Of a stretch of 64,000 nucleotides of DNA, positions 17,817-27,095 are shown piece by piece (within the stretch, counting starts at the first letter, position 1; each line of letters opens with the position of its first letter). The notes under the pieces are model-generated. The model saw only the letters and a program-made list of their open reading frames with translations, made no database searches and was not told where the DNA came from. This DNA is from Laspinema palackyanum D2a (GTDB taxonomy: Bacteria; Cyanobacteriota; Cyanobacteriia; Cyanobacteriales; Laspinemataceae), in contig JAMXFF010000004.1 in assembly GCA_025370845.1 (NCBI GenBank), forward strand, positions 62,001 to 126,000, read 5' to 3'. The position numbers and the translations under genes were made by a program.

Positions 17817-18725
17817 ATGTCACAAGATCCGCCAACTCCACCGGAGTCAGACCCACAAACCCCAACACCGGCAAATGCTTCTCCACCTGTGACGCCTGCG
17901 CCGAAACCTCCGCCATCGGGATTTAAAGCGGTGGCAGTCGCCTCATTGCGCTCGATTATTCAACTCTTAGAAGGGGTCGTCGAGACCCTGGAAGCGGAAC
18001 CGATGACCCCATCGCCGACTCCCACCCCAGTTCGGATAGAGGGTCTTGGGGTAGAACGGCAGCGGACGATTTTATCTCAAATTTTAGCGCCGATTCGTGC
18101 CCTGTTGCCGAGGGCACTCAATCAAACCTTGTCCGATTGGGGATTAACTGGGGCGATCGCCTTGATTGTTTTGCTGATTACTTGGACGACAACCCGGGTT
18201 CTGGTCCCCAAACCCGCAGAAGTGGCACAGGTTCCCTTTCCTACCTCATCGGAAGTCTCGGAAATGCCTCCGACGGAGTTCCCCCCGATTTCCGAGTTTC
18301 CTACCCCGGCACCGGAACTCCCCCCAGTCAAAACAGAACCACCCCCAGTCACCCCCCCGAAAGAGACACCCCAGCCTAAAAAAGCGCCTCCAGTGGTGGT
18401 GGAAACACCACCCGCTCCTTTAACCCCTGAACAAACCCTCATTGCCTCGATTCAGAGCCAAGTTGCACAAGTGACTGAGGATGCAGATATTCCGATCGCC
18501 TCGATTCAAGCTAATTTTGGGGCCTCTGAGTTGCTCGTGCGTATTAGCGATGAGTGGTACAACATCACCGCTTCTCGCCAAGATAAGTTAGCCTCGCAAA
18601 TCTTCGAGCGGGGGAAAGAATTGGATTTTAGAACGGTGGAAATTGCCGATTCTCAAGGGAATTTGGTGGCTCGCAGTCCTGTGGTTGGGACAAGAATGAT
18701 TATTGTCAAACGGCAGCAAGAATAG
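17817..18725 (+). CDS. Proline-rich single-pass membrane protein
   Basis: The 302-aa product has a Pro/Thr-rich N-terminus, an amphipathic segment (AVASLRSIIQLLEGVVETLE), one transmembrane helix (about residues 110-130, LTGAIALIVLLITW), a long Pro-rich linker (about 135-200) and a compact C-terminal domain (about 205-302, LTPEQTLIASIQSQVAQ to GTRMIIVKRQQE). This layout suggests anchoring with the C-terminal domain displayed past a flexible spacer. No named family was recognised; similar proteins occur in cyanobacteria. It is divergent from the phosphoesterase gene and is followed at once by an inverted-repeat element. Confidence 0.65.
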   Translation: MSQDPPTPPESDPQTPTPANASPPVTPAPKPPPSGFKAVAVASLRSIIQLLEGVVETLEAEPMTPSPTPTPVRIEGLGVERQRTILSQILAPIRALLPRALNQTLSDWGLTGAIALIVLLITWTTTRVLVPKPAEVAQVPFPTSSEVSEMPPTEFPPISEFPTPAPELPPVKTEPPPVTPPKETPQPKKAPPVVVETPPAPLTPEQTLIASIQSQVAQVTEDADIPIASIQANFGASELLVRISDEWYNITASRQDKLASQIFERGKELDFRTVEIADSQGNLVARSPVVGTRMIIVKRQQE

Positions 18726-18928
18726 AGACCTCTGGCAAAATCCCAGTTTTATCCCCCTTTCCCCCCGTGAGATCCCCCCCCGCCCCCCTTAAGAAGGGGG
18801 GAGCCAGAGGAATAAAGGTTTATTTAACGGGGAAACCAGAGGGATAAATAGACCTCTGGGAAAATTCTCTTAAGCCCCCCTTATTAAGGGGGGTTGGGGG
18901 GATCAATCCGGTGTTTTGCAAGAGGTCT
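18726..18928. mobile_element. MITE-like element A (AGACCTCT terminal repeats)
   Basis: The stretch begins AGACCTCTGGCAAAAT and ends TTTTGCAAGAGGTCT, an imperfect terminal inverted repeat. Inside are further inverted blocks (CCCCCCTTAAGAAGGGGGGA, CCCCCCTTATTAAGGGGGG). No coding capacity is present. The nanE stop codon falls within its right end. A second copy lies on the other side of nanE, and a short version lies at 61495-61573. Confidence 0.65.
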
Positions 18929-19652
18929 AATCCCTCAAATTCAAGTGTTTTTGATAGGCTTGAACTTTGAGGTCGATGCCGGTAATGTCGGTACCAACAA
19001 CGACGGCATTCGCGCCTAAATTGAGAGCGCGTTTTGCCATTTCTGGGGAACTGATGCCGCCTTCACAAATCAGGAATCCGTTGATGGTTTTGCGAATTTC
19101 GGCGAGGAGATCGAAGCCGGGAGGACTGAATTGTTGGGTGGCGCGGGTGTAGCCATAGAGGGTAGTGCCAATGATATCGGCTCCAAAATTGGCAGCAGCG
19201 ATCGCAGCTTCGAGGGTATCCACATCTGCCATAACGGGTTTTCCGAGGCGGGTGTGAATGGCGGTAATCAGATTGTTCAGGGTTTCATCATGGGGACGGG
19301 TGCGACTGGTGGCATCGATGGCGATGATATCGGCACCACTCGCGGCGATCGCCTCGGCATGATGAAATTGCGGGGTGATGTAGACTTCAGATCCGGGGAT
19401 GGATTGTTTCCAGAGGCCGATAATGGGAATGGTAGCACCGAGGAGAGAGCGCACCGCTTTGATATGAGCAGGGGTATCGATGCGGACCCCCACAGCTCCA
19501 TTGCGAACCGATGCCAAGGCGACTGCGGCAATGATCGAGGGTTCGGCTAAGGGAGAATCTGGGGGAGCCTGACAGGAAACAATTAATCCACCCTCCAAAG
19601 GGGCGATCGCAGCAGTCAAATTCACCGATTTTTCAGAGAGTTGTTCGTTCAT
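18927..19652 (-). CDS. nanE: N-acetylmannosamine-6-phosphate 2-epimerase
   Basis: NanE converts ManNAc-6-P to GlcNAc-6-P. The 241-aa product is a TIM barrel with GGLIVSCQAPPDSPL, GAVGVRIDTPAHIKAVR, PIIGLWKQ, ADIIAIDATSRTRP, KPVMADVDTLEAAIAAANFG, IIGTTLYGYT, FLICEGGISSPEMAKRAL and GANAVVVGTDITG. These segments contain the family's catalytic Lys and Glu regions. Length matches the family. I chose ATG 19652; the frame upstream to 19736 is unrelated. No other sialic-acid genes lie nearby, so a role in amino-sugar salvage is likelier than sialic-acid use. The final TAG is supplied by the end of the flanking repeat element. Confidence 0.9.
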   Translation of the reverse strand: MNEQLSEKSVNLTAAIAPLEGGLIVSCQAPPDSPLAEPSIIAAVALASVRNGAVGVRIDTPAHIKAVRSLLGATIPIIGLWKQSIPGSEVYITPQFHHAEAIAASGADIIAIDATSRTRPHDETLNNLITAIHTRLGKPVMADVDTLEAAIAAANFGADIIGTTLYGYTRATQQFSPPGFDLLAEIRKTINGFLICEGGISSPEMAKRALNLGANAVVVGTDITGIDLKVQAYQKHLNLRD

Positions 19653-19753
19653 TAACCCGTTAAATACCCTGGATTTTGATAAGAGTTCAAGGGATGAAAT
19701 CAACCCGCGCTTAGGGAATTGCAAAATATAAATCATCCAATCGTGTCATCTTT

Positions 19754-19944
19754 AGACCTCTTGCAAAATTCTTTAAAGCCCCCCGTGGAACTAAATATTT
19801 ATTCCTCTGGCTTCCCCCAGCAATTAAACATTTATTCCTCTGGCTTCCCCCTTATTAAGGGGGACGGGAGGGGGATCTCAGGGGGACGGGAGGGGGATCT
19901 CCCGGGGGGAAAGGGGGATCAATCCTTTTTTTTGCAAGAGGTCT
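19754..19944. mobile_element. MITE-like element B
   Basis: It begins AGACCTCTTGCAAAATTC and ends TTTTTGCAAGAGGTCT, a better-preserved terminal inverted repeat than in element A. Inside are direct repeats of ATTTATTCCTCTGGCTTCCCC and of ACGGGAGGGGGATCTC. It lies 100 bp upstream of nanE. Confidence 0.65.
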
Positions 19945-19952
19945 TTTAAAGA

Positions 19953-19977
19953 AACCCCTGAAGGGGTTACTACGAAC
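19953..19977 (-). repeat. REP-like palindrome, CCCC/GGGG stem variant
   Basis: AACCCCTGAAGGGGTT followed by ACTACGAAC. Compared with the AACGAC...GTCGTT copies, three stem positions have changed together with their partners, while the TGAA loop and the ACTACGAAC tail are unchanged. Confidence 0.8.
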
Positions 19978-20076
19978 ATTTTGGGGGTTTTTATTTTTTG
20001 TAGTTCCCTTATGCAAGCAACAGGCGATAAAATTCTACCGTATTTCATCGAGTGAAACTTAGGATAATTCCCCCTA

Positions 20077-22557
20077 TTATTTACTCGCCCCAATTTCCCC
20101 TCTTTCGGGTTGAGCCAATCCCCTACAAGAGTGAAACAAGGCATTCACTTGATTAATGAGCTGTTCTGGAGCGATGGGTGTCGGGGAACAATCATCCGCC
20201 CCTGCTTCAAAAGCCCGGTCTTTATCTTCCCCAGTTTCTAGGCCAATTAACGCTAAAATTTTCAGAGGGTCCCGCGCCGGGGACTGACGCAAAGACTGGA
20301 TCAGTTCCGATCCATTCATGCTCCCTAATTCATAATTCAGAATTACCACAGTGGGTTGCAGTAGCTCAAATTGTTCAAGTGCCGTCGCCCCATCAATCAT
20401 CCATACCACCTGATAACCGGCAGTGGTTAAAATATCGCAAATAAGGATAGCACTCTCCTCACAATCCTCAATCAAAATGATGCGACCTTGCAGGGGTTCT
20501 GAACTAAAGGAATCACCCAGACGATTCTGAGAATTGGAGTTAGATAATAACCGCGCCGCAGGCAGATGGACGGTAAAAATAGAACCTTCGCCCACGGTGG
20601 ATTGTACTTCAATCCATCCCCCATGAAGTTCGACGAGTTGTTTCGTTAAAGCGAGTCCGAGTCCCGTCCCGCCATATTGACGACGGTAGGAGGTATCCAA
20701 TTGTTGAAAGTTTTTGAAGAGTAGGGATTGTTGGTCTTCGGGAATGCCGACGCCGGTATCTTCCACTTGGAATACCACATTTTTACTCTCACTCCAAACT
20801 CGCAGAGTAACCGTTCCTCCGTTGGGGGTAAATTTAATCGCGTTGTTTAAGAGATTTAGAATAATTTGCTGCACTCGGCGGCGATCGGCGGTCCAAAGGT
20901 CGTTTTTTTGACCGTCTAAGGCCAGGGTCATTTCTAATTCTAATCCGGCTTCTACCGCTTTGGGGGCGACGCTTTGCAAGCACTGGTGGGCGAGTTTAGT
21001 CAAGGAAAATTCTGTGATTTTTAAAATGGCTTTGCCTGCTTCTAACTGAGACAAGTCCAGAATGTCATTAATCAGTTCAAGGAGGTGTTCGCCACTATCA
21101 TGAATGGTTTTGAGATATTCCTGCTGTTTGACACTCATTTGTCCAAAGGACCAGCGCAATAGGGTAGAAGACATCCCTATCACACAGGTTAAAGGCGTTC
21201 GCAATTCGTGACTCATGGTTGCCAAAAATTCACTTTTTGCCCGATTGGCAGATTCGGCAGCGACTAGGGCATCATGGAGGTCATGAGTGCGTTCAATGAC
21301 TCGTTCTTCTAATGTTTTTTTTTGGCGATTGACTTGAGCGTACAGTTCGGCTTGGTGAATGGCTAAGGCTAAATGTTCGGCAATATGTTTAAGAAAGTCT
21401 TGTTCGCTGGGGAGCCAAAATCGGGTTTCAAAACATTGATGAGCAATTAACAGTCCCCAGAGGTTATCCTGAACGATGATCGGGACAATTAATTGGGCCT
21501 GAATGTGATTTTCCCTAAGAATTTTTAAACATTTTTGGGATAAATTAGAATCGGTGGAAACGTCGGCGATCGCCTGAATAAATCCTTTATAATATTTATC
21601 TCTAAATTCCGGTCCGGGCAGAAAAGAACCCCCTTCATTTTGAACTTGAAGGAGGGAGGGAACCTCGTCGGATGCTCGGGATTCGTAGGTGATAGCGCCG
21701 AGTTCCGGTTTTGCTGGGGTGGGAAATTGTTCATAGAGAAAGTCAGCATCTTCACCCTCTAACTCTTCCGAGACGGACTCGATTTCGTCCCAAAGGTGAA
21801 AGGATTCACGAGGGTTTTCTGGGGACGATTTGCCATTGCTGGAGTCTACGGTTCGCGATGAATTTTGAGGGTTAAATTGAAAAATAGCCAATCGATCTAC
21901 CTGGAGGAAATGACGCACCTGTTCCACCGCAGTAGATAAGATGGTGGGCAGTTCCAGACTCTGACGAATCTGGGTGGTGACTTGATTTAAGAGTCGCTCT
22001 TGTTCGATTTGGTGGTGCAGGGCATTTTCTACAGGTTGACAGATGGAGACGCAGCTATCGGAGGCATAACTGGCACTAGGGGGAACATCATCGGCGGTGA
22101 GTAAGGCGATCGCCGAGAGGGTAAATTCGCTCTGGAGTTGGGGATTATTCGGTTGGAGGTTGTGATGAGTTCCTTCGAGTTCATCGCGATCGAGTTGGAC
22201 GAGGGGCGACTGCTCTAACTGGGCTACAAATGCGGCCACCTGTGCAGGTTCAAAGGTTAAACCGACTTCTACCTGGGGCGATCGCCCTGCGATTGGTGGC
22301 GGGAGAGTCCCGATGCGATCCGGGCGATCGCAATTCGTCCCCTCGGCAGGTCCCCCCAACAGCAACACCCTAAACTCCTGCGACAGGACTAGGGTAAACC
22401 ATTGCCAAGGGTGATCCGAAGGAATTTCTTCGCTACCGAGCACCGATTCAGTCAGCACAACTGACCCTGGGCGTTTCCCCTGCTGCTGTAACAACTGGCG
22501 CAACTGCTCAAAGGTGTTATGGGATAAAGTTCTTCGTGAGACTTCTAAGGTCGGCAT
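20077..22557 (-). CDS. GAF-domain hybrid histidine kinase with degenerate receiver
   Basis: The 826-aa soluble sensor has an N-terminal region of unclear type (1-185) and a GAF domain (about 190-415; VRHFLQVDRLAIFQF, AQLIVPIIVQDNLWGLLIAHQ). A coiled coil, HisKA with the phosphorylated His in ATMSHELRTPLT, and HATPase_c (NLLNNAIKFT, DTGVGIP, GGTGLGLAL) follow, with a C-terminal receiver from about residue 693. In the receiver the acidic pocket (IEDCEES) is present, but the phosphoacceptor Asp is Asn741 (VVILNYELGSMNG) and the conserved Lys is Thr793 (CSPTPIAP). It therefore probably cannot be phosphorylated. The GAF domain has no obvious chromophore Cys, so light sensing is not supported. No response-regulator gene adjoins it. 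Confidence 0.88.
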   Translation of the reverse strand: MPTLEVSRRTLSHNTFEQLRQLLQQQGKRPGSVVLTESVLGSEEIPSDHPWQWFTLVLSQEFRVLLLGGPAEGTNCDRPDRIGTLPPPIAGRSPQVEVGLTFEPAQVAAFVAQLEQSPLVQLDRDELEGTHHNLQPNNPQLQSEFTLSAIALLTADDVPPSASYASDSCVSICQPVENALHHQIEQERLLNQVTTQIRQSLELPTILSTAVEQVRHFLQVDRLAIFQFNPQNSSRTVDSSNGKSSPENPRESFHLWDEIESVSEELEGEDADFLYEQFPTPAKPELGAITYESRASDEVPSLLQVQNEGGSFLPGPEFRDKYYKGFIQAIADVSTDSNLSQKCLKILRENHIQAQLIVPIIVQDNLWGLLIAHQCFETRFWLPSEQDFLKHIAEHLALAIHQAELYAQVNRQKKTLEERVIERTHDLHDALVAAESANRAKSEFLATMSHELRTPLTCVIGMSSTLLRWSFGQMSVKQQEYLKTIHDSGEHLLELINDILDLSQLEAGKAILKITEFSLTKLAHQCLQSVAPKAVEAGLELEMTLALDGQKNDLWTADRRRVQQIILNLLNNAIKFTPNGGTVTLRVWSESKNVVFQVEDTGVGIPEDQQSLLFKNFQQLDTSYRRQYGGTGLGLALTKQLVELHGGWIEVQSTVGEGSIFTVHLPAARLLSNSNSQNRLGDSFSSEPLQGRIILIEDCEESAILICDILTTAGYQVVWMIDGATALEQFELLQPTVVILNYELGSMNGSELIQSLRQSPARDPLKILALIGLETGEDKDRAFEAGADDCSPTPIAPEQLINQVNALFHSCRGLAQPERGEIGASK

Positions 22558-23176
22558 ATTTTAAGCGCCTATTGGCAAAAGCTGAATGCGATCGGGAAAT
22601 TGGCGGGGGAAATGCTTGTTCTTGACCATGCCCTCAAACATTCCCCAATTTCTATTGTTTTAGAATCACCCGGGGGAGCTTGCCCTAAAGCGGCTTTACC
22701 TGGGATTTATAGGAAAAAGTTGAATAAATCTCTACATACTGGCTTATTAGCTATAGTAGGGTGATTTTTCAAGTTTTGGGTCAAAAAATTGGGTTTTTTT
22801 GTACTCTTCACCTTTTCTTTAGAAGATAGACCTAGGACTGGGGACAGTTTGACTTTTAATCCATCTCAGTATTTTTTCGGAATAATAAACATAGAGTCAT
22901 CTCTATCTTCAGAAAAATTGCCAGGGACGCGATCGGGGATTTATCCCGGATTGATTGATTAATGCCTCTAGGGCATCGGGACGGGATGAGATAGATAGGA
23001 CAAGAAACCGGGATTCTGAGGGCGATTTGCTGCAACCTCAGCAGAGATTTTGTCCAGAAACCCGGTAATCTTCCTAACTCCTGTACTGACACCCTAGAAG
23101 TTCTGGGGCTGCGTCTGCCCTGGGGTTTGGTAGGATGGACTGTGCCATTGTACTTAGATCGCTTCAGGAGACTCTC
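22558..23176. other. Divergent intergenic region before cobN
   Basis: About 620 bp between divergent genes. It contains a pair of AGAAACCGGG-type palindromes at 23002-23072. No cobalamin riboswitch (conserved GCCACTG box) was found upstream of cobN. Confidence 0.5.
23002..23072. repeat. Paired AGAAACCGGGTTTCT repeat
   Basis: AAGAAACCGGGATTCT (23002-23017) and AGAAACCCGGTAATCTT (23056-23072) form the two ends of a 71-bp unit. Each end is itself a near palindrome. This copy is somewhat diverged from those at 30210 and 35684. Confidence 0.65.
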
Positions 23177-26100
23177 ATGCATCGTCTAGCTGCTACCCCA
23201 GGAGGTTGGAATCCACAGGAAGAGGGAGTGATTTTGGTCTCCCAGACTCCGGCACCCATCGCGATGGTGACGGCGGCGGATACGGATATTCAGGCGATCG
23301 CCCAGGCCCTCCCCCACCTCCCGCCGGATTTTCCCGATTTGCGGGTGGTCAATTTGCTGCAACTGCAACAGCAACTCAGTATCGATACTTATGCAATGGA
23401 GGTCCTCTCCGAGGCACAGGTGATTGTCTTGAGATTGCTGGGAGGACGCGCTTATTGGTCCTACGGGTTGGAAGTCGTTCGAGAAACGGTGGAAAATACA
23501 GGGGCTCACCTGATTGTGATTCCCGGCGATGATGCCGGTGACCCCGATTTAATCGGTCATTCCTCGGTTCCCCTGGTTGTGGTCAACCAAGTCTGGCAAT
23601 ATTTTACCGAAGGCGGTGTCGATAATCTAGTTAATGCTCTCCAATTTATCGCCCAGGTTTGTTTAAAAAGAGAATACAATCCTGCCCCACCCATGCCAAT
23701 CCCTCGGGTGGGAGTTTATCCTTGGAAATCCGCCAGCATTGGACTTCCAAATCAACCGTTCACCCCAGAAGAATCACCCCTCAATCCCACGCGATCGGTT
23801 AATTTTAAATCTGGCTTAAATTCTGCTGAATTATCCCCCTCATTTCCCAAAGTAGGGATTCTATTTTATCGGGCTCATTACCTGGCTGGAAATACTGCCC
23901 CGATTGATGCACTTTGTCAAGGGTTGCGCGATCGCCACTTAGACCCGGTGCCGGTATTTGTCTCTTCTTTACGCGATCAAGATGTCCAAAATGAACTGTT
24001 AACCTATCTGCAACCCCCTGACTGTGAAACCGTGCAGATAATATTAAATACCACAGGGTTTGCGATCGGTCAAGCTGGACAGAGTTTACCCTCTACCCAA
24101 GACTCTGCTAACCCAGACCTAAAATTCTGGGAGACCCTCGATGTCCCCGTCTTGCAAGTTATTTTCAGTGGAGGCACTCAGGAACAGTGGGAATCGGGTT
24201 TTCAGGGACTCTCCCCCCGGGATATGGCGATGAATGTTGCCCTTCCGGAAGTGGATGGACGGATTATTACTCGGGTGGTGTCGTTTAAGACGGTACAAGA
24301 AAATCATGTAAAACTGGAGACCCCGGTGGTGATGTATGAACCCCTGGGCGATCGCATTAATTTCGTCACCGATCTCGCTGCCAACTGGGTCAAACTCCGC
24401 CAAACTCCCCCCAGTCAGCGCAAAATTGCCTTAATTCTGGCCAATTATCCCAACCGAGACGGACGCCTCGCCAATGGGGTCGGTTTGGATACCCCGGCAA
24501 GTTGTATTGAAATCCTCAACGCCCTTCAAACTGCCGGGTATTGGGTCGAAAATATCCCTACCACTGGAGACGAATTGATTCGCCTCCTCACTGCCGGAGT
24601 CACCAACGACCCGGAAGGGGAAGAATTGAGAAAAATTCGTCAAGTCTTGCCAGGGAAAGAGTATCAATCCTATTTTGAAACCTTGCCGGAACCTGTTCGC
24701 CAAGGAATTGAGAATCGCTGGGGACAAAAACAAGGCGATCGCCTTGTTTTGGAAAACCAAACTTTCCCCATTCCCGGGATTCAATTGGGCAATATCTTTA
24801 TCGGAATTCAACCCTCCCGAGGGTACGATATCGACCCCAGTTTAAACTATCACGCCCCGGATTTAGAACCGACTCATGAGTATTTAGCCTATTATTATTG
24901 GATTCGAGAATGCTTTGGTGCACAGGCAATTACTCATGTCGGCAAACATGGCAATTTAGAATGGTTACCGGGAAAAAGTATTGCCCTATCGGAAAATTGT
25001 TACCCCGAAGTTGCCCTGGGACCGATGCCGAATTTTTATCCGTTTATTGTGAATGACCCAGGAGAAGGGTCACAGGCCAAGCGGCGATCGCAAGCGGTAA
25101 TTATCGACCATTTAACCCCGCCCATGACCCGGGCGGAATTATACGGTCCTTTGCAACAACTCGAAGGGTTAATCGATGAATATTATGAAGCCCAAAGTTT
25201 GGACCCGGTTCGTTTAAAACCAATTCGTAGTCGCTTGATTGAACTGGTCAAAGACCAACATCTGGATACAAAAGCATCTTGGGATAATTCATCTATTTCT
25301 ACGGAGTCCGACCCAGAATTTACCGCGTTAATCGCCAATTTGGATGGATATTTGTGTGAATTAAAAGAAGCGCAAATCCGAGATGGACTGCATATTTTTG
25401 GGAAATGTCCCGAAGGGCGGCAACTGGTGGATTTAATTGTGGCGATCGCCAGACATCCCGGAAGCAGTCGCCTCGGACTCACCCGCGCTTTAGCAGAGGA
25501 TCAAGGACTTTCCTTTGACCCTCTCACCAGCAATCCGGCGGAATTTTTGCCGGAATTGACGGCAAATTCTTCCCGGAGGACCGTTGGAGATGCGATCGCC
25601 TCTTTAGAAGCAGAAGCAGCAGCATTAGTCACCCAAATTATCGACCCGACGGGAGAAACAAGTCTCCCCAAACCCGACACTGAAACGGCAAAAGAATTAG
25701 ATTGGATTCGGGATTGTTTACTTCCGGCATTGCAACGAACTCCCGAAGAAATCACTCAATTGTTGAGGGGATTTGAGGGGCGATATATCCCCAGTGGGGC
25801 ATCCGGTGCACCCACCCGAGGACGTCCTGAAGTATTGCCAACAGGACGCAATTTTTACTCTGTAGATATTCGGGCAATTCCCACAGAAACTGCTTGGGAT
25901 ATTGGACGGAGGGCCGCAGAAGAGGCGATCGAGCGTTACACTCAGGAAAATGGGGAATATCCGCAAACCCTGGGATTATCCGTCTGGGGGACCTCCACCA
26001 TGCGAACCGGGGGCGATGACATTGCCGAGGCCCTCGCCTTACTGGGGGTGCGCCCAGTCTGGGATGGGCCCTCCCGGCGCGTGGTCGATTTTGAAATTTT

Positions 26101-27058
26101 GCCGGTCCGAGTGTTGGGGCGTCCCCGGGTCGATGTCACCTTGAGAGTGTCCGGATTTTTCCGGGATGCCTTTCCCAACCTGATCGATTTGTTCGATCGC
26201 GCGGTGGAAGCAGTGGCGAGTATGGAGGAACCGGCAACAGATAATCCCTTGGCGGCGCAAGTGCAGGTAGAAAGTGAGAAATGGCAAGGGTTGGGGTTGA
26301 CTCCGGAACAGGCAAACCGGCGATCGCGTTATCGCGTCTTCGGGTCAAAACCGGGCGCTTATGGTGCAGGATTACAAGGATTAATCGAAGGGCAAAACTG
26401 GACTACTGACGCAGATTTGGCCCGGGCCTATATCAACTGGAGTAGCTACGCTTATACAGGCATGGGCAATGGAAATTCCGCCCCAGAAGCATTTGAGCAA
26501 CGGTTAGGGCAGATGCAAATTGTCTTACATAACCAAGATAATCGGGAACATGATTTACTCGATTCTGATGATTATTATCAGTTTCAAGGGGGGTTATTAG
26601 CGGCAGTGCGATCGGTGCGAGGCACCGATGCGGTGGCATATTTCGGCGACCATTCCCTGCCCGAGAATCCCAAAATTCGCCGGTTAGAGGAGGAAATTGA
26701 CCGAGTATATCGATCGCGAGTGGTGAATCCGAAATGGATTGAAGGAGTGATGCGCCACGGGTATAAAGGGGCGTTTGAAATGTCCGCTACGGTGGATTTT
26801 TTGTTTGCATACGATGCAACAGCACATTGTGTTCAAGATTTTATGTATGAGGGAGTGGCAAAGGCATATTTGTTAGATGACAAAGTGCGGGAGTTTATCC
26901 ACCAGAAGAATCCTTGGGCGTTGCGGGATATGGCGGAACGCTTGTTAGAGGCAAATCAGCGCGGTTTGTGGGAAGGGGTGAATCAGCCGATGTTGGAGGA
27001 GTTACGGGCGATCGTGCATGATGCAGAAGGGGCGATCGAATCGGCGATCGGTTCCTAA
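23177..27058 (+). CDS. cobN: Cobaltochelatase subunit CobN
   Basis: CobN is the large subunit that inserts cobalt into hydrogenobyrinic acid a,c-diamide in the cobalamin pathway. The 1293-aa product has the CobN/Mg-chelatase fold with ECFGAQAITHVGKHGNLEWLPG, PFIVNDPGEGSQAKRRSQAV, NFYSVDIRAIPTETAWDIGR, GLSVWGTSTMRTGGDDIAEAL and the C-terminal VMRHGYKGAFEMSATVDFLF. The start HRLAATPGGWNPQEEGV is that of cyanobacterial CobN rather than ChlH. I chose ATG 23177 because AGGAG sits 6 nt upstream; the frame is open from 23135. No cobS/cobT is seen, so partner AAA subunits (possibly ChlI/ChlD) would be elsewhere. cobO lies at 44105 in this window. Confidence 0.93.
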   Translation: MHRLAATPGGWNPQEEGVILVSQTPAPIAMVTAADTDIQAIAQALPHLPPDFPDLRVVNLLQLQQQLSIDTYAMEVLSEAQVIVLRLLGGRAYWSYGLEVVRETVENTGAHLIVIPGDDAGDPDLIGHSSVPLVVVNQVWQYFTEGGVDNLVNALQFIAQVCLKREYNPAPPMPIPRVGVYPWKSASIGLPNQPFTPEESPLNPTRSVNFKSGLNSAELSPSFPKVGILFYRAHYLAGNTAPIDALCQGLRDRHLDPVPVFVSSLRDQDVQNELLTYLQPPDCETVQIILNTTGFAIGQAGQSLPSTQDSANPDLKFWETLDVPVLQVIFSGGTQEQWESGFQGLSPRDMAMNVALPEVDGRIITRVVSFKTVQENHVKLETPVVMYEPLGDRINFVTDLAANWVKLRQTPPSQRKIALILANYPNRDGRLANGVGLDTPASCIEILNALQTAGYWVENIPTTGDELIRLLTAGVTNDPEGEELRKIRQVLPGKEYQSYFETLPEPVRQGIENRWGQKQGDRLVLENQTFPIPGIQLGNIFIGIQPSRGYDIDPSLNYHAPDLEPTHEYLAYYYWIRECFGAQAITHVGKHGNLEWLPGKSIALSENCYPEVALGPMPNFYPFIVNDPGEGSQAKRRSQAVIIDHLTPPMTRAELYGPLQQLEGLIDEYYEAQSLDPVRLKPIRSRLIELVKDQHLDTKASWDNSSISTESDPEFTALIANLDGYLCELKEAQIRDGLHIFGKCPEGRQLVDLIVAIARHPGSSRLGLTRALAEDQGLSFDPLTSNPAEFLPELTANSSRRTVGDAIASLEAEAAALVTQIIDPTGETSLPKPDTETAKELDWIRDCLLPALQRTPEEITQLLRGFEGRYIPSGASGAPTRGRPEVLPTGRNFYSVDIRAIPTETAWDIGRRAAEEAIERYTQENGEYPQTLGLSVWGTSTMRTGGDDIAEALALLGVRPVWDGPSRRVVDFEILPVRVLGRPRVDVTLRVSGFFRDAFPNLIDLFDRAVEAVASMEEPATDNPLAAQVQVESEKWQGLGLTPEQANRRSRYRVFGSKPGAYGAGLQGLIEGQNWTTDADLARAYINWSSYAYTGMGNGNSAPEAFEQRLGQMQIVLHNQDNREHDLLDSDDYYQFQGGLLAAVRSVRGTDAVAYFGDHSLPENPKIRRLEEEIDRVYRSRVVNPKWIEGVMRHGYKGAFEMSATVDFLFAYDATAHCVQDFMYEGVAKAYLLDDKVREFIHQKNPWALRDMAERLLEANQRGLWEGVNQPMLEELRAIVHDAEGAIESAIGS

Positions 27059-27095
27059 ACTAGAATAGAAGAACATCCACAACTCAGAGGTCCTT

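Noticed and set aside
22558..23176. Possible cobalamin riboswitch before cobN
   Set aside because: No conserved B12-box or expected stems; the inverted repeat there belongs to the AGAAACCGGG family.
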